Shown piece by piece: positions 12,751-22,426 of a DNA stretch of 64,000 nucleotides. A program made the translations under genes and the position numbers. The stretch is from the NCBI GenBank assembly GCA_965240325.2, contig OZ251222.1, forward strand, positions 2,976,001 through 3,040,000. The letters run 5' to 3'. Origin of the DNA: Rebecca billardiae RCC1528. Taxonomy: Eukaryota > Haptophyta. Below the pieces are notes generated by a model. The model had not been told where the DNA came from, did not search any database, and saw only the letters and a program-made list of their open reading frames with translations. Positions within the stretch are counted from its first letter, which is position 1; each line of letters opens with the position of its first letter.

Positions 12751-12887
12751 CGCTCTTGAGACCTCGCGGCTTGGCGCTGCTGGTGGCCGTCGGAGGGACG
12801 CGGAGGTGACGACCGAGACTGGCGCTGCTCGTCGCCGATGGATGGCGGATTCCCCTTGATGATTTCTTTGGATGGACAGGACAAATT
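12751..12887. promoter_or_regulatory. Upstream region of the J-domain/dynamin gene
   Basis: Only 137 bp lie between the ATG (12750) and the left end of the first TIR element, so that element sits in or next to the promoter. Confidence 0.4.
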
Positions 12888-12938
12888 GGCAGGCCCCTTA
12901 TAACGGGGGTGGACTCCATTTTTAACTTTGCGACGGCG

Positions 12939-13036
12939 CGAAAAGGGAAAGAGAGAGGGAGGAAGAGGGAGGAAGAAGGGGGAGAAGAGGGAGGGAAAAA
13001 GAGGGAGAAAGGAAAGAGAGGGAGGAATCGGAGGAT
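12939..13036 (+). repeat. Polypurine tract inside TIR element copy 1
   Basis: Almost pure A/G on the plus strand (GGGAGGAAGA-type runs), repeated at 15026-15123 in copy 2. It could form triplex DNA (inference). Confidence 0.9.
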
Positions 13037-14773
13037 GTGAATATGCGGTTATCACTCTCACGCGGGCCGCACCGGCGGTCGGCGGAGGTGTCACTCACCG
13101 TCAGCCCACGCCACAACGGTGCTTACCGCGCGCCTCACCGCAGTCACCGCTGCTTACCGGTACCACTGCTACGCCAGCACAGTCCCTGCGGCCTGCCTGA
13201 TTGCGCGCGCGCCCACGCCCACGCGGCACACGGCCACGCACCCGGCCACACCTGCCACACGCACTGTCAGCAGTGGGGCGGTGCGCGCGGCCAGGCACAC
13301 GCGCCGGCCACGGCCGCAACCTCGCGCTACGGCCACTGCTGTGGCGCCACTGCTGCGGCGCCGCACGCGGGTGCTGCTCCGCGCGCGCGGCTCTCTCCTC
13401 CTCCGCCGCGATGATACACACCGCGCGCAGCACGCGTCGCTGCGCCCGTGCGCCGTGGGCACACATAATCCAGGTTGAGCGTCGCCGAGGTGTTGGCGAG
13501 GAGCGCCGCCGCCAGCGCAGTCATCGGCTGTAACACTCGACCCACCGCCACCAGCCGCATCGCTTGGACTGGCACCGTCATGGCGACAGACGGCGTGAGG
13601 GGGCGATGCAGGCGGGTTGCTGTAAGCGACAGCGTCCCGGCCGCGCTCCGCTCACGCAGTGCCATCCGCTGCGCCATTAGCACAGCGACTCACGCCGCAC
13701 TGCCAGCATGCACTGCCCTGTCCTGAGACTTAGAACTTGCATTGGCTGCTGTCATCGGCAGTGCCATCACTGTCACTGCCAAACTGTCGAGAGGTGCACA
13801 TGAATAAGCAGCGGCTCCGGCCGTGACGCGCGGCCCTCGATCTAATCTCTATCCGTACAGTTTCTGATGAGTAAATTTGACTGAATTGACTGAGTATGAT
13901 TCTGCTATCAGTGAGTCTGGAGCGTGCTCACTCGAGTCTCGATGCTGCCGGCGCTGCGGCGCAGTCGCCAGTCGGCGCCGTGCCATGTGGCACATGATGC
14001 CGATCAGCCGATCAGAAGCTGAAGCGTGATGACGACGATAACACGGCGCCGGCAAAGCAGGACTTGAGAGCACTGCAGCACTCTGCACTGCTACGTCGCG
14101 ACGACAATGAGATGGAGAACAACTACGCAGGTGAGCGCCAAATGGCAGCAGCAGCTGACGGTGCGCAGCAGCCGATTGCGTTTCGCCGTTATGCCCAGGC
14201 AGCATATCCCGGCGGGGCGTTGTGATGTTGAGATGATTGACCTCGTTGAAGCGCGCTCGGCCGCACCTCGACCACCGCACAACGATGCAGATTGGCGGCG
14301 TGAGCGTAGCAGTGGCCACAAGATCGCTCGCAGCTTCAGGCGACCCACACACGGCGAGCTCGATGCAAGACGTGAAATGTATGCGAGAGTGGCGAGCGCT
14401 CGCCTGACTCGCGAAGACGCCAGACGATGGGGGTGTCGGAACACCCGAATCATCGTCACCCGCCCGTGCGAGAGCGCGCGCTGCGACCCGGCCGCGTGGC
14501 CACTGCGAGGAGCGGATGGAGGAGACGATCCTGCCATCGGAAAGGGTTGAGCAGAGCTCCCTGCTCACGATGCATCGCATCGCATCGGGATGTCAAGCCG
14601 CTGGAACGCCCGCAGGCCGCGGAACCCGCACGAGCGTGGCTGACGAAAGACATGATGCGTTGACGCGTCGTGCCAAACCGGGCCGCGAGGGCCGGTGCGC
14701 TTCGCGAACCGTCGCAACTTTCGTCCATATCTGGAGACTGGTGTTTGGTATGAGCGAGCGGCTTCTCTATTGA

Positions 14774-14943
14774 ACCCAGTGCCACCTCTATTCGAACCCA
14801 GTGCCACCTCTAAGTGACCCAGTGCCACCCTTCTATGAACCCAGTGCCACTTCTTCTATGATGACATATGGGGACCCAGTGCCACTGCTACCCGCCTGGC
14901 ACTGGGTTTGCTATTGATTTTCATATTGGTAACCCAGTGCCAC
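14774..14943. repeat. Subterminal CCCAGTGCCAC array, copy 1
   Basis: Six direct and one inverted copy of ACCCAGTGCCAC within 170 bp, close to the right end of the element. Spacers vary in length and sequence, so the motif itself is conserved rather than being part of a plain tandem repeat. Confidence 0.9.
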
Positions 14944-14974
14944 CCACCCCCGGCACAGAAGGCCTGCCGACAAA

Positions 14975-17055
14975 GGCAGGCCCCTTATAACGGGGGTGGA
15001 CTCCATTTTTAACTTTGCGACGGCGCGAAAAGGGAAAGAGAGAGGGAGGAAGAGGGAGGAAGAAGGGGGAGAAGAGGGAGGGAAAAAGAGGGAGAAAGGA
15101 AAGAGAGGGAGGAATCGGAGGATGTGAATATGCGGTTATCACTCTCACGCGGGCCGCACCGGCGGTCGGCGGAGGTGTCACTCACCGTCAGCCCACGCCA
15201 CAACGGTGCTTACCGCGCGCCTCACCGCAGTCACCGCTGCTTACCGGTACCACTGCTACGCCAGCACAGTCCCTGCGGCCTGCCTGATTGCGCGCGCGCC
15301 CACGCCCACGCGGCACACGGCCACGCACCCGGCCACACCTGCCACACGCACTGTCAGCAGTGGGGCGGTGCGCGCGGCCAGGCACACGCGCCGGCCACGG
15401 CCGCAACCTCGCGCTACGGCCACTGCTGTGGCGCCACTGCTGCGGCGCCGCACGCGGGTGCTGCTCCGCGCGCGCGGCTCTCTCCTCCTCCGCCGCGATG
15501 ATACACACCGCGCGCAGCACGCGTCGCTGCGCCCGTGCGCCGTGGGCACACATAATCCAGGTTGAGCGTCGCCGAGGTGTTGGCGAGGAGCGCCGCCGCC
15601 AGCGCAGTCATCGGCTGTAACACTCGACCCACCGCCACCAGCCGCATCGCTTGGACTGGCACCGTCATGGCGACAGACGGCGTGAGGGGGCGATGCAGGC
15701 GGGTTGCTGTAAGCGACAGCGTCCCGGCCGCGCTCCGCTCACGCAGTGCCATCCGCTGCGCCATTAGCACAGCGACTCACGCCGCACTGCCAGCATGCAC
15801 TGCCCTGTCCTGAGACTTAGAACTTGCATTGGCTGCTGTCATCGGCAGTGCCATCACTGTCACTGCCAAACTGTCGAGAGGTGCACATGAATAAGCAGCG
15901 GCTCCGGCCGTGACGCGCGGCCCTCGATCTAATCTCTATCCGTACAGTTTCTGATGAGTAAATTTGACTGAATTGACTGAGTATGATTCTGCTATCAGTG
16001 AGTCTGGAGCGTGCTCACTCGAGTCTCGATGCTGCCGGCGCTGCGGCGCAGTCGCCAGTCGGCGCCGTGCCATGTGGCACATGATGCCGATCAGCCGATC
16101 AGAAGCTGAAGCGTGATGACGACGATAACACGGCGCCGGCAAAGCAGGACTTGAGAGCACTGCAGCACTCTGCACTGCTACGTCGCGACGACAATGAGAT
16201 GGAGAACAACTACGCAGGTGAGCGCCAAATGGCAGCAGCAGCTGACGGTGCGCAGCAGCCGATTGCGTTTCGCCGTTATGCCCAGGCAGCATATCCCGGC
16301 GGGGCGTTGTGATGTTGAGATGATTGACCTCGTTGAAGCGCGCTCGGCCGCACCTCGACCACCGCACAACGATGCAGATTGGCGGCGTGAGCGTAGCAGT
16401 GGCCACAAGATCGCTCGCAGCTTCAGGCGACCCACACACGGCGAGCTCGATGCAAGACGTGAAATGTATGCGAGAGTGGCGAGCGCTCGCCTGACTCGCG
16501 AAGACGCCAGACGATGGGGGTGTCGGAACACCCGAATCATCGTCACCCGCCCGTGCGAGAGCGCGCGCTGCGACCCGGCCGCGTGGCCACTGCGAGGAGC
16601 GGATGGAGGAGACGATCCTGCCATCGGAAAGGGTTGAGCAGAGCTCCCTGCTCACGATGCATCGCATCGCATCGGGATGTCAAGCCGCTGGAACGCCCGC
16701 AGGCCGCGGAACCCGCACGAGCGTGGCTGACGAAAGACATGATGCGTTGACGCGTCGTGCCAAACCGGGCCGCGAGGGCCGGTGCGCTTCGCGAACCGTC
16801 GCAACTTTCGTCCATATCTGGAGACGGGTGTTTGGTATGAGCGAGCGGCTTCTCTATTGAACCCAGTGCCACCTCTATTCGAACCCAGTGCCACCTCTAA
16901 GTGACCCAGTGCCACCCTTCTATGAACCCAGTGCCACTTCTTCTATGATGACATATGGGGACCCAGTGCCACTGCTACCCGCCTGGCACTGGGTTTGCTA
17001 TTGATTTTCATATTGGTAACCCAGTGCCACCCACCCCCGGCACAGAAGGCCTGCC
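14975..17055. mobile_element. Non-autonomous TIR element, copy 2 (tandem)
   Basis: Offset from copy 1 by exactly 2,087 bp (2,081 plus a GACAAA spacer at 14969-14974), same orientation. I found one clear difference (T/G near 14729/16816). GACAAA follows again at 17056-17061. The near identity means either a very recent tandem duplication or an assembly repeat. Confidence 0.75.
16861..17030. repeat. Subterminal CCCAGTGCCAC array, copy 2
   Basis: Same six direct plus one inverted motifs as in copy 1. Confidence 0.9.
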
Positions 17056-17061
17056 GACAAA

Positions 17062-18772
17062 GGCGGGGGACGACTAGGCTGTTCTGCCCCGCTCGTCCCG
17101 GGCGGGCGCGGCCGGCCCATCGGGCAAGGACCATGCGGGCGTCACCACCGCACTGACAAGGACACCTCGGAGCCCCGCTCGCCTGGCGGCAGTCGACGTC
17201 GTGCCGGGCTGCGCCGGCTGCGTTGACCGGCTGTGAGGCGGCTTGGAAGAGTGCTGCAAAGTGTTGTTCGGCCCCGCGCGACCGTGCGCTCGAGGTCGGC
17301 GCGTTGTCGTCATAGATAATGCAGCTGGCAAGGCCAACGCCGGTCATAGCACGCGGTTGGCAAGCCACCCGCGCGCCCTGCACGTGCTCGAGCTGCGGCG
17401 TCATCGTCATCTCATGCTGAGCTGCCATCGTCCCTGTCTTGCCGGCAGCCGAAGGGCGAGCTCGAGCGGCGGCGCGCGGCCGCATCCGAGGCGAACGTCA
17501 GCGGATGTGCAGCGAGACGGTTCGATGCCAGCACGTGCTCGAGCTGCGGCGTCGTCATCTCATGCAGCTGGCATCGTCCCTGTCTTGCCGACAGCCGAAG
17601 GGCGAGCACGACGGCGGCGCGCGGCCCGCATCCGAGGCGAACATCAGCCGATGTGCAGCGAGACGGTTCGATGCCAGCTGGACGCTCATGGAGCAGTGCA
17701 TGTCCCTGCAGAGCTGGCCGTGCTCTGCGGCGGGCCGGCCGCTGCCGACGCCGACCGGGACGACGACACGCCGCAGCGCTGGGACGAGTGCTGGCCGGAC
17801 CATCCGAACGCCCGCGGCCGCGTCGCGCGAGCGAACGCTCGTCGACTTTGACGGCCTCCCTGTGCCCGCCGGCTCGACCGCCCCGACAACGCCGACGTCG
17901 CGAGCGCGCCGTCACCCAAAGGTTGAGCGCGCGGGGCGCAAGGCACGCCCGCCATCGCTTTTCGCTCGCCGCGCCCAGCCACAGTCCGGACACAGACAGT
18001 CCGGAGCGCGGCGGCAGATGTCGATCTGGCAGATGTCGATCTGGTGCTTAGTCCCGAAAAAGTCTGAAAGATGCAGATTGCGGCAGATTTTTGGCCGTCC
18101 CAGACTGCAGTCCGGACGTTCACTTTTGCCCGAGCGAGCGAGTCGCGCTTTAGTACACTGCAGACTGTCAAGATCCAACGTTACCGGACTCGCTCTCCTG
18201 TGCATACACACCCGGATCACCAACCGTCACTGGACACCACATACGCCGACTCTCATTATCAGGTCGGCATCACACTTACTCCCATCATGGTTCATTTCAC
18301 GACTTACCCGTTGATGGCTATCTGAGCCTTTCCCACGGTCCCAGGACTGTCGGGTGCGCACCTAGCGACTGGCTCGTCAGTTCATACCGCTTCGCATTGC
18401 ATCAGTCGAACCTCCGTCTCTCGGGGCATCCTCGCCCCCCTCGTCACGCTCTCGGGCCTCACGGCCCTGTCGCTCTCTTCACCCTTTGACAACGACAATC
18501 CGTCCACTCACACGCGCGCTTTCAGCTTTTTATTCCAATAACTTTCAACTTTAGCCTGCACCCGAAGCGCCTCGTCGTCGACTCGCCTGCCTGAGCTGTG
18601 TGCGTCTCTTATTCGGCGGTGTCTTTGTGCAGTGTTGGATCTATTCCTTTGGTTGGATGGCGTCAATCACGCCTTTATAATAACCAAGTGTGCGCGTTAA
18701 AACATAGTACAGTAAACTGTAGTACGCCTTAACCAAGGGCGTTCCCGGGATCCTGCCACACGCTCCTGAAAA
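17062..18772. other. Repeat-rich region without recognised gene
   Basis: Open frames exist (for example 17439-18314, plus), but their translations are Arg/Ala/Ser mixtures that shift identity with frame and show no domain. The 3' part (18320-18620) is rich in CTCTC/CTCG motifs. Confidence 0.5.
17381..17683 (+). repeat. ~151-bp direct tandem duplication
   Basis: Units start CACGTGCTCGAGCTGCGGCG at 17381 and 17532; both continue through CATCGTCCCTGTCTTGCCG and GCAGCGAGACGGTTCGATGC with scattered substitutions. Confidence 0.85.
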
Positions 18773-18805
18773 GCAAAGCCCCCGCTGCGGGGGCTTTGCC
18801 TTTTT
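18773..18805. other. 13-bp GC-rich hairpin with T run
   Basis: GCAAAGCCCCCGC, one T, then its exact reverse complement, followed by CTTTTT. It has the form of an intrinsic bacterial or organelle terminator. Surrounding sequence (18620-19000) is closer to balanced composition than the nuclear genes. Origin unknown; organelle-derived DNA is possible. Confidence 0.7.
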
Positions 18806-19486
18806 CCGTATTCAAATGTACCCGCTTCAAATGGAGGAAGCCCGTTTCGATAGGAAGGTGGTTCAATTTGGCGTATGACCAATGCGGGGAACGCCCCTGG
18901 AGAGGAGCACGTACTGTATCCCCTTGGAGAGCCCAAGAACGTTCCAACGTCGACCAAAGACCAAAACTGGGCGAGATAAAATCCCTTTTTTCGATGCTGA
19001 GTCGTCAGATTGGATTGAGGCGGCTCCAGCCTGAGCCGCGCGGCGCGCGGCAGCGCGCGCGCGATGGGCGCAGGGCGGCGTCCAGCGCGTCAAGATGTCA
19101 TGGCGCAGCTAGAGACGCATGTCGCTGCCGCGCCCACTGGCGCAGCTTGCTCAGTGCATCCTGTCAGGCCTGTAGGCAGCGTGTCTGGCGCTTCCCAGGG
19201 CCAGCATCACTCCACGCCAATCACGTGAGCCGCGCCCGCGGTCCGTGCCGCGAGCCCGGACTCGGCCGGAGCTGTTGCATGACTCACCTCGTCCAACATG
19301 CCGCAGGTTGGCGGTGCTGCTCGCTACGATCACCTCCCTGCTGACTCAGCTGCGACCGAGCCCATCCAGTTGGCTCCGATCAACCGGCTCGCCCATCAAC
19401 CGGCTGGGCCGACCGCAGGCATGCTGGCAACCGCACGGCGGCCCGCTCTGAGCTTGCAGGGTGAGTCAGCGGGTTTCGACGTTCTC
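18806..19486. other. Intergenic DNA, no gene recognised
   Basis: A 182-codon frame (18796-19344, plus) is present but shows no domain and a mixed composition. Confidence 0.4.
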
Positions 19487-19811
19487 TGATTCGTCTGTCA
19501 AAGCATTCCTTTGGCCGACGTAATGATTGGAGACGGATGACGATGTCGGACTCGGAGCGCGTTGGCCGCGGGTGAGGGAGTCGTCGCCGATGCCGGATCA
19601 CACGGAGGCCGAGCGGTTGTACTGTGTACAGGCGCCCAGGGATGCCGCTGTATTTGCAGTCGTCGCCGGCCTTTGGTCATCATGTAGTTGCCCGCGTCGT
19701 CGTCCGAGACTGTTCAAGTTGATGCCGTAGTGCAGATAGTGGATGTAACTAATTCTATGATTTAAAGACACAGGCACGAGGGCGAGGCTCTCATGATGAT
19801 TCGTCCGTGTG
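19487..19811 (+). repeat. Dispersed/satellite-like repeat C, copy 1
   Basis: Shares blocks with 63673-63949: GGAGCGCGTTGGCCGCGGG, CATCATGTAGTTGCCCG and TTCAAGTTGATGCCGTAGTG, and with both 50113 and 63673 it shares CTAATTCTATGATTTAAAGA (here at 19749). The order (unit tail before and after) suggests a monomer of ~280 bp arranged head to tail. Confidence 0.75.
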
Positions 19812-19879
19812 TGACTCCAATCAATGTCGAAGTACTGACTGATTGGATTTGGAGGAGGGATCTCTGACTCAGCCACACA

Positions 19880-20150
19880 GTGATTTTTTTCTCGACTACG
19901 GCCATATTTTTCTTCGCGCGAAATTTGTTTCCTTCGCGCGCGAAAAAAATTCATTCCGATGCAAGAAGAACTTTTCCTTTCCCGACAAAGCCGCGGGCGG
20001 CACGATTTAATAAATCCGGGCGTGCCCCCGCGAAAACACTTTCTGTCGGAGAAAGAGTACTTTTTCTTTCGGACGAATTTTCGCGCGAAAAACTTTCTGC
20101 GAAGGAATTTTTGGCCGCCGAGCAGAAAATAAAAGGTCAGTTGAGATTAA
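19880..20150. other. A/T-rich block with palindromic TTCGCGCGAA motifs
   Basis: Three copies (19913-19922, 19933-19944 with one extra CG, 20080-20089) within 180 bp, each next to A or T runs. They resemble double E2F half-sites (TTTSGCGC). The 109-codon frame through this block (19880-20209) has no family match. Confidence 0.5.
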
Positions 20151-20209
20151 TGAGAAGCATTGCGGGCATGCAGCGCCCAGCGATGGCGAGCACCGAGCCC
20201 TCGTCCTGA

Positions 20210-21429
20210 GGACTGGTGCGAGTGGTGCCCCGGCAGGGGGTGGACTCAGGACGGTGTCACTGTCGGTGGACGTGCCACGTGGTGGCGGAGCGGACTATGT
20301 CTACGCCGGACTACGGGGCACGGGCCGTCGGGCGCCGACTCCCGCCGGCCGCCGACGGCGCGAAGTCCTCACTCAGACTCACAGACTGCCGGGCCCGCGG
20401 GGCATCTCGAGGGCGCTATATATATGTGTGTCCTTGGCCCTGCGCACGCAACCAACTGCCAGGATGCGGCAGGCGCATACTTACTTCATGCAGACACTCC
20501 TGCTTATTGGGATTTTCTCGGCGTCGAAGATATGTTGCAGCCCCCGGCGGGCTGCAGAGGGGCACAGCAGGCAGCGACCAGAAGCAGGCGGAGCGAGAGG
20601 AGGTTGTCGCGTCACGCCGTAAGATCGCGTCACGCCGCGTAAGATGCCGTAGTTAATAAGATAAAGGCGGAGATAGGGGAGGTGGAGGGAAGAGCACTTC
20701 GGCACGAGGGCAGCTGAGAAATGTCAGCACGCGGCCGAACAGCTTGCCAGAGGGCTGGGGATCCAGCTGGCAGCTGGCTCGCCGAAGCCGAGGGCAAGCG
20801 GCGTCGTGGCGCGCGAGTCGCCGAGATTGCATCTGCGGTAACTTCGATGACTGCCTCGTTGATGAGCAGGTATGCAGCGCTGGCATACTGGAGCCTCGTC
20901 ACCGCTTGATATGGAGATGAAGAAGGCGGCCAGCTGTTTGTACTCCGAACTTGAGTGCCCCCCAATGTATGATCGACCGGCTGTAGACGAGGGGCCAATA
21001 GATGAGCTGGAACATAGCTGGGCAACCGAGTTCGTATTCATTGATGCATCACAAAGGCATACATGTTACTTGTACCGGATGCTTGACGATGGCGGGAATG
21101 GTGAGCGCTCGGGGTGGTTGCTCCGGCCGCCAGAATGATGATGAATTATTTGTATCAGCCATGCTGTAGGCGAGCGCCGAACAGGTATACTGTAGCCCTT
21201 CATCAGCAGTGGCAGTGGGCTAGCTCAGCTTGGGAGGCAAAGGGTGCCTAGGCATCAAGCGGCTGCAGCAAGCGCGTGACTGTGCGTTGATGTCGAGAAT
21301 CGCCATCAATTGGTTCACCTTGAACGACGCAAGCGGACAGAGTCTATCGGCGGGTAGTATGGCCACGTACTTCTCGCCAGCGGACACAATCGATTATTGT
21401 GCCAATAACACCACACATATATATATATA
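20210..21429. other. Intergenic DNA, no gene recognised
   Basis: Three overlapping plus-strand frames at 20160-20656 and short frames at 20872-21138 and 21230-21433 show no family resemblance. A short (TA)n lies at 21417-21430. Confidence 0.4.
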
Positions 21430-21987
21430 TTAATTAAAACGACGTGGTATGCAACGGGCAGGCGTCAGAGTCAGCAAGCTGTAGCAGCAGATCGAGCAGC
21501 AGAGACAAACACCAGGATCAGCGCTCCTCGCCGTCGTCCCCCCCCCTCGTAGTCGCCCATCACTCCATCGCCGAGCGGAAGCTCGACGCACCGTCTGGCG
21601 TCGACGCGCGCGCGCCACCGCGGTGGTCGCGGTGCCACGCGTCACGGGCGGCCCGGCCCGGCGGCCCGCCCGCCCGCCCGTGGCCGCCGGGCCGCCGGCG
21701 GGGCGGCGGGCCCCCGCCCCACGCGTCGTCAGCCGTCGTCTCGAAGTAGTCGTCGTAGTATGCAGCGCCCCGCGGGCGCGTGCCCCTGGCAGGCGCACGT
21801 GCACCATGCGCGCGCGGGCGATGAGCATCTTGGCCTGGCCACGCAGGCAGCGCATGCCCAGCTCGCGCCGCATCAGCATGGTGCCGAGCAGCGCGCGCTC
21901 GGCGGCGGGGCGCGAGGGCGCGCTGAGGCGCGCGCGCCACGTGTCCCGCCCCATCTTGGCGATCTTCTTGAGGGTGAGGTCGTCCAT
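21430..21987 (-). CDS. Possible small basic protein gene (uncertain)
   Basis: An ATG at 21987 opens MDDLTLKKIAKMGRDTWRA and continues with an Arg/Met/Leu-rich helical stretch of ~85 residues (RRELGMRCLRGQAKMLIARA), which reads like real protein. The frame then turns into Thr/Arg low complexity, while the neighbouring frame carries AAYYDDYFETTADDAWGG, which looks more natural. A missed intron or an indel near 21760-21790 could join them. No family recognised. The 3' limit is unsure: the two frames stop at 21430 and 21560. Confidence 0.25.
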   Translation of the reverse strand: MDDLTLKKIAKMGRDTWRARLSAPSRPAAERALLGTMLMRRELGMRCLRGQAKMLIARARMVHVRLPGARARGALHTTTTTSRRRLTTRGAGARRPAGGPAATGGRAGRRAGPPVTRGTATTAVARARRRQTVRRASARRWSDGRLRGGGTTARSADPGVCLCCSICCYSLLTLTPARCIPRRFN

Positions 21988-22048
21988 CTCCGCGCTCCAT
22001 CCACTCGCCGAACGCGGCGGAACGCCCCCACGACATATATATAGGACT

Positions 22049-22073
22049 AATATATATATATATATATATATAT
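22049..22073. repeat. (TA)n microsatellite
   Basis: Short TA run just upstream of the small minus-strand frame. Confidence 0.9.
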
Positions 22074-22426
22074 TACCTGCGCTCACTCACTCACTATAAA
22101 ATTTTAGCTTTGTGACGCCAGGCTTCACAGCACGGTGACACTGACTGTCACTGACAGGCTGATCGCCCGGACTGCCCCGGACACTCAGCGGACACTCGCT
22201 GCCTAGCTTCAAGCTAAGTCTCACGGCGCTCCGCGCTGCGCACGCACGGCCGTGAGCCGTGATCTGAGCACCCAGATGATAGGACCCTCCATGGCACACC
22301 GGCCTTTTCGCGGTCCCGCACCGACCTTTCCGATACTGTGACACGTCGGACCATGACTCGCACCCTGATGAGTGAGGTTCCCTCTCCCCCGCCCTCCAGG
22401 CCTCCACGGCCGGCGCCGCCGCGCGG

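Larger units (their letters stand above)
12888..14968. mobile_element. Non-autonomous TIR element, copy 1 (2,081 bp)
   Basis: The left end starts GGCAGGCC and the right end closes GGCCTGCC. Read inward, both ends share GGCAGGCC, then a variable 8-base stretch, then CGGGGGTGG, an imperfect ~25-bp terminal inverted repeat. GACAAA follows the right end and GACAAATT precedes the left end. Inside are a ~98-bp polypurine tract, a very GC-rich 0.8-kb part and a subterminal motif array. The longest frames (e.g. 243 codons on the minus strand, 13849-14580) match no transposase I can recognise. Confidence 0.75.

Noticed and set aside
13849-14580. 243-codon minus-strand frame as transposase of the TIR element
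   Set aside because: No DDE-type spacing, zinc finger or other transposase feature; composition suggests chance.
14569-14660. tRNA or other small RNA genes (also checked around GGTTCGA-like sites at 4571 and 17518)
   Set aside because: T-loop-like words occur without matching acceptor, D and anticodon stems; no rRNA segment seen either.
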